A DNA stretch of 58,902 nt from Actinomycetota bacterium (GTDB taxonomy: Bacteria > Actinomycetota > Actinomycetes > Streptosporangiales > Streptosporangiaceae), in the NCBI GenBank assembly GCA_027313705.1, contig DAHVDE010000042.1, positions 1-58,902 of the forward strand. The letters are read 5' to 3'. Below, in pieces: positions 57,063 to 58,902 of the stretch (position 1 is its first letter; every line of letters starts with the position of its first letter). Position numbers and translations under genes: made by a program. Under the pieces are notes generated by a model. That model did no database searches. It was given only the letters and a program-made list of their open reading frames with translations, and was not told the DNA's origin.

Positions 57063-57521
57063 CTAGCCGGCCGCCAACTGGCTGCGCACCTCGGCGGCCA
57101 CCCGAGCGCCTTGCGCCCGGCCGGCGACCTTCTGGTTCACCGCCTTCATCACCTGTCCCATCGCCCCAGGGCCGCTGGCCCCGGTTTCGGCTATCGCGGC
57201 AGACACCAGCTCAGCCAATTCGGTGTCGTCGAGTTGTTTTGGCAGATAGGCAGCCAGGACTTCGCCTTCCGCTCGTTCGGCGGCGGCTTGCCCGTCCCGT
57301 CCGGCACCCTGGAAGGCTTCCGCCGCCTCGCGCCGCCGCTTTGCCTCGCGGGCGAGCACCTTCTCTATCTCGGCGTCGTCGAGTTCTCTGGCGGCATGGC
57401 CGGCGACCTCTTCCTTCGAGATCTCGGCCAGCGCCATCCGCAAGGTACGGGTCCGCACCTCATCGCGGTCTTTCATCGAGGCGGTCAGGTCGGCGCGGAT
57501 TCTTTCTTTCAGCTCAGGCAT
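57063..57521 (-). CDS. GatB/YqeY domain-containing protein
   Basis: A 152-aa protein homologous to the C-terminal GatB/YqeY domain that binds tRNA in amidotransferases (LKERIRADLTASMKDRDEVRTRTLRMALAEI, YLPKQLDDTEL, MGQVMKAVNQKVAGRA). Its role as a free protein is unknown. It converges with the PBP gene, leaving three bases between stops. Confidence 0.92.
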   Translation of the reverse strand: MPELKERIRADLTASMKDRDEVRTRTLRMALAEISKEEVAGHAARELDDAEIEKVLAREAKRRREAAEAFQGAGRDGQAAAERAEGEVLAAYLPKQLDDTELAELVSAAIAETGASGPGAMGQVMKAVNQKVAGRAQGARVAAEVRSQLAAG

Positions 57522-57593
57522 GACGCTAATACTGCCCCCTACGGGGGTTGTGTGTCCGACAGGGACGGCTTACCTCCTTGAGCATGGCACCAT

Positions 57594-58514
57594 ATGGGCA
57601 TGCGTCAAAAAGGCATGCTCGGGGCAACCGCGATCACAGGCGCCGCTGTACTCGGCTACGCGGCGGTCATCGAGCGGAACTGGTTTACGGTGCGCCGGCA
57701 CCAGGTCCCTGTGCTGCCAGCCGGCTCGAAGCCATTGCGCCTCCTGCACATCTCAGATGCGCACCTGACGCCCGGCAGGCACCGCATGCTGTCGTTCTTG
57801 CGCACGCTGGACGCGCTCGAGCCCGACCTGGTCGTCAACACCGGTGACTCCATCGCGCACAAGCAAGCCGTCACCCCACTGCTTGACGCACTCGGCCCCC
57901 TGCTTGACCGACCAGGCGTCTTCGTGTTCGGCTCGAACGACCTGTACTCCCCCAGGCCAAAGAATCCGACTAGCTACCTATGGCGCACCAGCGCGGAAGA
58001 GCACCGCCGCCACGTTCCCGACCTGCCCTGGGCCGAACTCGGCGCGGGCATGGAAGCAGCGGGCTGGCTGAACGCCAACAACTACCGCAGCCGGATCAAG
58101 GTCGGCGACTTCGATATCGAGGTGGCCGGCGTGCACGACTCACATATTGCCCGCGATCGTTACGACCGGATCGCCGGCAAAGCAGACCGGACAGCCGACC
58201 TGCGGCTCGGAGTTATGCACTCACCCGAACCGACGATCATGGACAGGTTCGTAGCCGACGGCTTCGACCTGCTTCTCGCGGGACACACCCACGGCGGCCA
58301 GGTCTGCCTTCCCGGTTTCGGCACCCTGGTGACAAACTGCGGAATCGAGCCTGCACGGGCACGCGGCCTGCACCAGCACCCTGCGGGCCCAGGCCTCCAC
58401 CGACGGGCTTTCCTGCACGTATCCGCCGGCCTCGGCACATCACCATACGCACCGGTGCGTTTCTTCTGCCGTCCTGAGGTAGCTCTGCTCACACTGGTGC
58501 CTAAGATCGGCTAG
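57594..58514 (+). CDS. Calcineurin-like metallophosphoesterase
   Basis: A 306-aa hydrolase with an N-terminal hydrophobic stretch and motifs HISDAHL near residue 53, NTGDSI near 82, GSND in place of GNHD/E near 113, VMHSPEP and AGHTHGGQ. It is the counterpart of mycobacterial Rv3683. The usual substrate is unknown. It is directly followed by tRNA-Pro after 16 bases and may share its transcript. Confidence 0.92.
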   Translation: MGMRQKGMLGATAITGAAVLGYAAVIERNWFTVRRHQVPVLPAGSKPLRLLHISDAHLTPGRHRMLSFLRTLDALEPDLVVNTGDSIAHKQAVTPLLDALGPLLDRPGVFVFGSNDLYSPRPKNPTSYLWRTSAEEHRRHVPDLPWAELGAGMEAAGWLNANNYRSRIKVGDFDIEVAGVHDSHIARDRYDRIAGKADRTADLRLGVMHSPEPTIMDRFVADGFDLLLAGHTHGGQVCLPGFGTLVTNCGIEPARARGLHQHPAGPGLHRRAFLHVSAGLGTSPYAPVRFFCRPEVALLTLVPKIG

Positions 58515-58530
58515 ACTCCGTAGGCGGTCG

Positions 58531-58607
58531 CGGGGTGTAGCGCAGCTTGGCAGCGCGCTTCGTTCGGGACGAAGAGGCCGGGAGTTCAAATCTCCCCACC
58601 CCGACCA
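58531..58607 (+). tRNA. tRNA-Pro (anticodon CGG)
   Basis: A complete cloverleaf: acceptor stem CGGGGTG/CACCCCG (58531-58537 with 58597-58603), anticodon loop TTCGGGA giving CGG, T loop TTCAAAT and an encoded CCA (58605-58607). It is not the only Pro isoacceptor expected in the genome. The 3' end of tRNA genes is a frequent integration site. Confidence 0.97.
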
Positions 58608-58617
58608 CATAAGCAGC

Positions 58618-58660
58618 AGGTGAGGGGCAGCTTCCAAGTAACGGAAGCTGCCCCTCACCT
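58618..58660 (+). terminator. Strong intrinsic terminator after tRNA-Pro
   Basis: Arms 58618-58635 and 58643-58660 form a perfect 18-bp stem with a seven-base loop. A short TTGG follows; with such a long stem, termination is likely. Confidence 0.85.
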
Positions 58661-58695
58661 TTGGTGCTTGACTAACTGTAGATGCTGGACGCCTG

Positions 58696-58774
58696 GGTTC
58701 CGGTTGCTGGGCGACAGTTCGCGGACGCGGTTCCGGTAGCTGGCTGACAGTGGTTCCGGTAGGCGGGCGACACT
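58696..58774. repeat. Three 23-bp repeats at the IS edge
   Basis: Units ggttccggtt/agctgg-type at 58696-58718, 58729-58751 and 58752-58774 share ggttccggt followed by ggcgacagt-like ends. Similar repeats can mark transposase binding sites at an element terminus. Confidence 0.7.
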
Positions 58775-58853
58775 CCGGGCCGGTTACGGGCTTTGAGGCG
58801 TTCTGTCAGCTTCGCTGCGATCAATGGGTGGTCGCGGCGGGAGGTGGCCGGGC

Positions 58854-58902
58854 GTGCTGGTGGAGCTGGGTGTCGTGGAGCAGCGGTATCGGGCTGCGCT
58901 GG
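58854..58902 (+). mobile_element. Start of an IS481-type transposase gene, cut by the right edge
   Basis: From GTG 58854 the frame reads VLVELGVVEQRYRAAL, the start I associate with IS481-family transposases in actinobacteria. GGAGG lies about ten bases upstream. Only 16 codons are in the window, so whether the element is intact is unknown. Confidence 0.6.

Larger units (their letters stand above)
58608..58853. other. Region between tRNA-Pro and the IS481-type transposase
   Basis: It holds a terminator (58618-58660) and three 23-bp repeats (58696-58774), followed by the transposase leader. No gene is visible. Confidence 0.6.

Noticed and set aside
57594-58514. Broken active site in the phosphoesterase (GSND for GNHD)
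   Set aside because: As far as I recall this variant is normal for this actinobacterial group, so I do not treat it as damage.

Overview
The window is about 59 kb of chromosome from a high-GC Gram-positive actinobacterium. The evidence is the gene set (Lsr2, a WhiB Fe-S regulator, ClpC, DUF2342, DUF3151, DUF2516, DUF3180, and a WhiJ-type XRE/DUF397/ATPase trio), frequent GTG starts and GC-rich third codon positions. From about 17.8 kb rightwards the gene order (radA ... mutY - clpC - lsr2 - lysS - coaX - panC - folK - folP - folE - ftsH - hpt - tilS - DUF2342 - dacB - ppa - crp - MBL - RidA - DUF4177 - two ArsA-like ATPases - whiB4 - class A PBP - phosphoesterase) follows, from memory, the Mycobacterium tuberculosis Rv3585-Rv3683 order with intervening blocks removed. 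The WhiJ-type trio and nadBC beside panC look more like filamentous actinomycetes (Streptomyces / Streptosporangiales-like). I cannot name the genus.

Layout. 0.3-9.2 kb, mostly forward: pyrE, class II aldolase, DUF3151, a purine run purA-purD-purB-purC, and murA. 9.2-11.1 kb, reverse: a HisC/Pat-type aminotransferase behind a Nudix protein with a degenerate Nudix box (NrtR-like). 11.2-12.6 kb: a BlaI-like repressor and an M56 membrane protease. 12.7-17.6 kb: AlaX-type editing protein, DUF2516, XRE regulator, asparaginase II with a BKACE enzyme, dtd and a TIM-barrel epimerase. 17.8-22.7 kb: radA, the WhiJ-like trio, a membrane-anchored protein and mutY. 22.9-26.7 kb, reverse: clpC, lsr2 and a small membrane protein, followed by about 1.1 kb with no convincing gene. 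27.8-28.8 kb: an NlpC/P60 cell-wall hydrolase. 28.8-43.1 kb, reverse: lysS, coaX, nadC, nadB, panC, DUF2520, DUF3180, folK, folP, an MprF-like protein, folE, ftsH and hpt, many with 4-8 nt stop/start overlaps. 43.1-46.8 kb: tilS, DUF2342 protease and dacB. 47-48.3 kb: ppa and crp. 48.3-51.7 kb, reverse: SPFH protein, DUF4177, RidA, Nudix and MBL. 51.8-58.5 kb: the ArsA-like pair, whiB4, class A PBP, YqeY-like protein and phosphoesterase. The window ends with tRNA-Pro(CGG), a strong terminator and the left edge of an IS481-type element.

Most of this is conserved core chromosome and no wholly new multi-gene system is evident. The points most worth a second look are local. tilS appears to start at CTG behind a near-ideal Shine-Dalgarno. 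A perfect 16-bp hairpin covers the start codon of the DUF4177 gene that heads a tightly coupled operon. disA is missing from its usual place after radA, where a WhiJ-type trio sits. folB and panD are missing from otherwise canonical operons. The clpC upstream region carries a ClgR-like box beside a large inverted repeat. Start positions were chosen from Shine-Dalgarno sequences, overlaps and remembered family N-termini; no database search was run.
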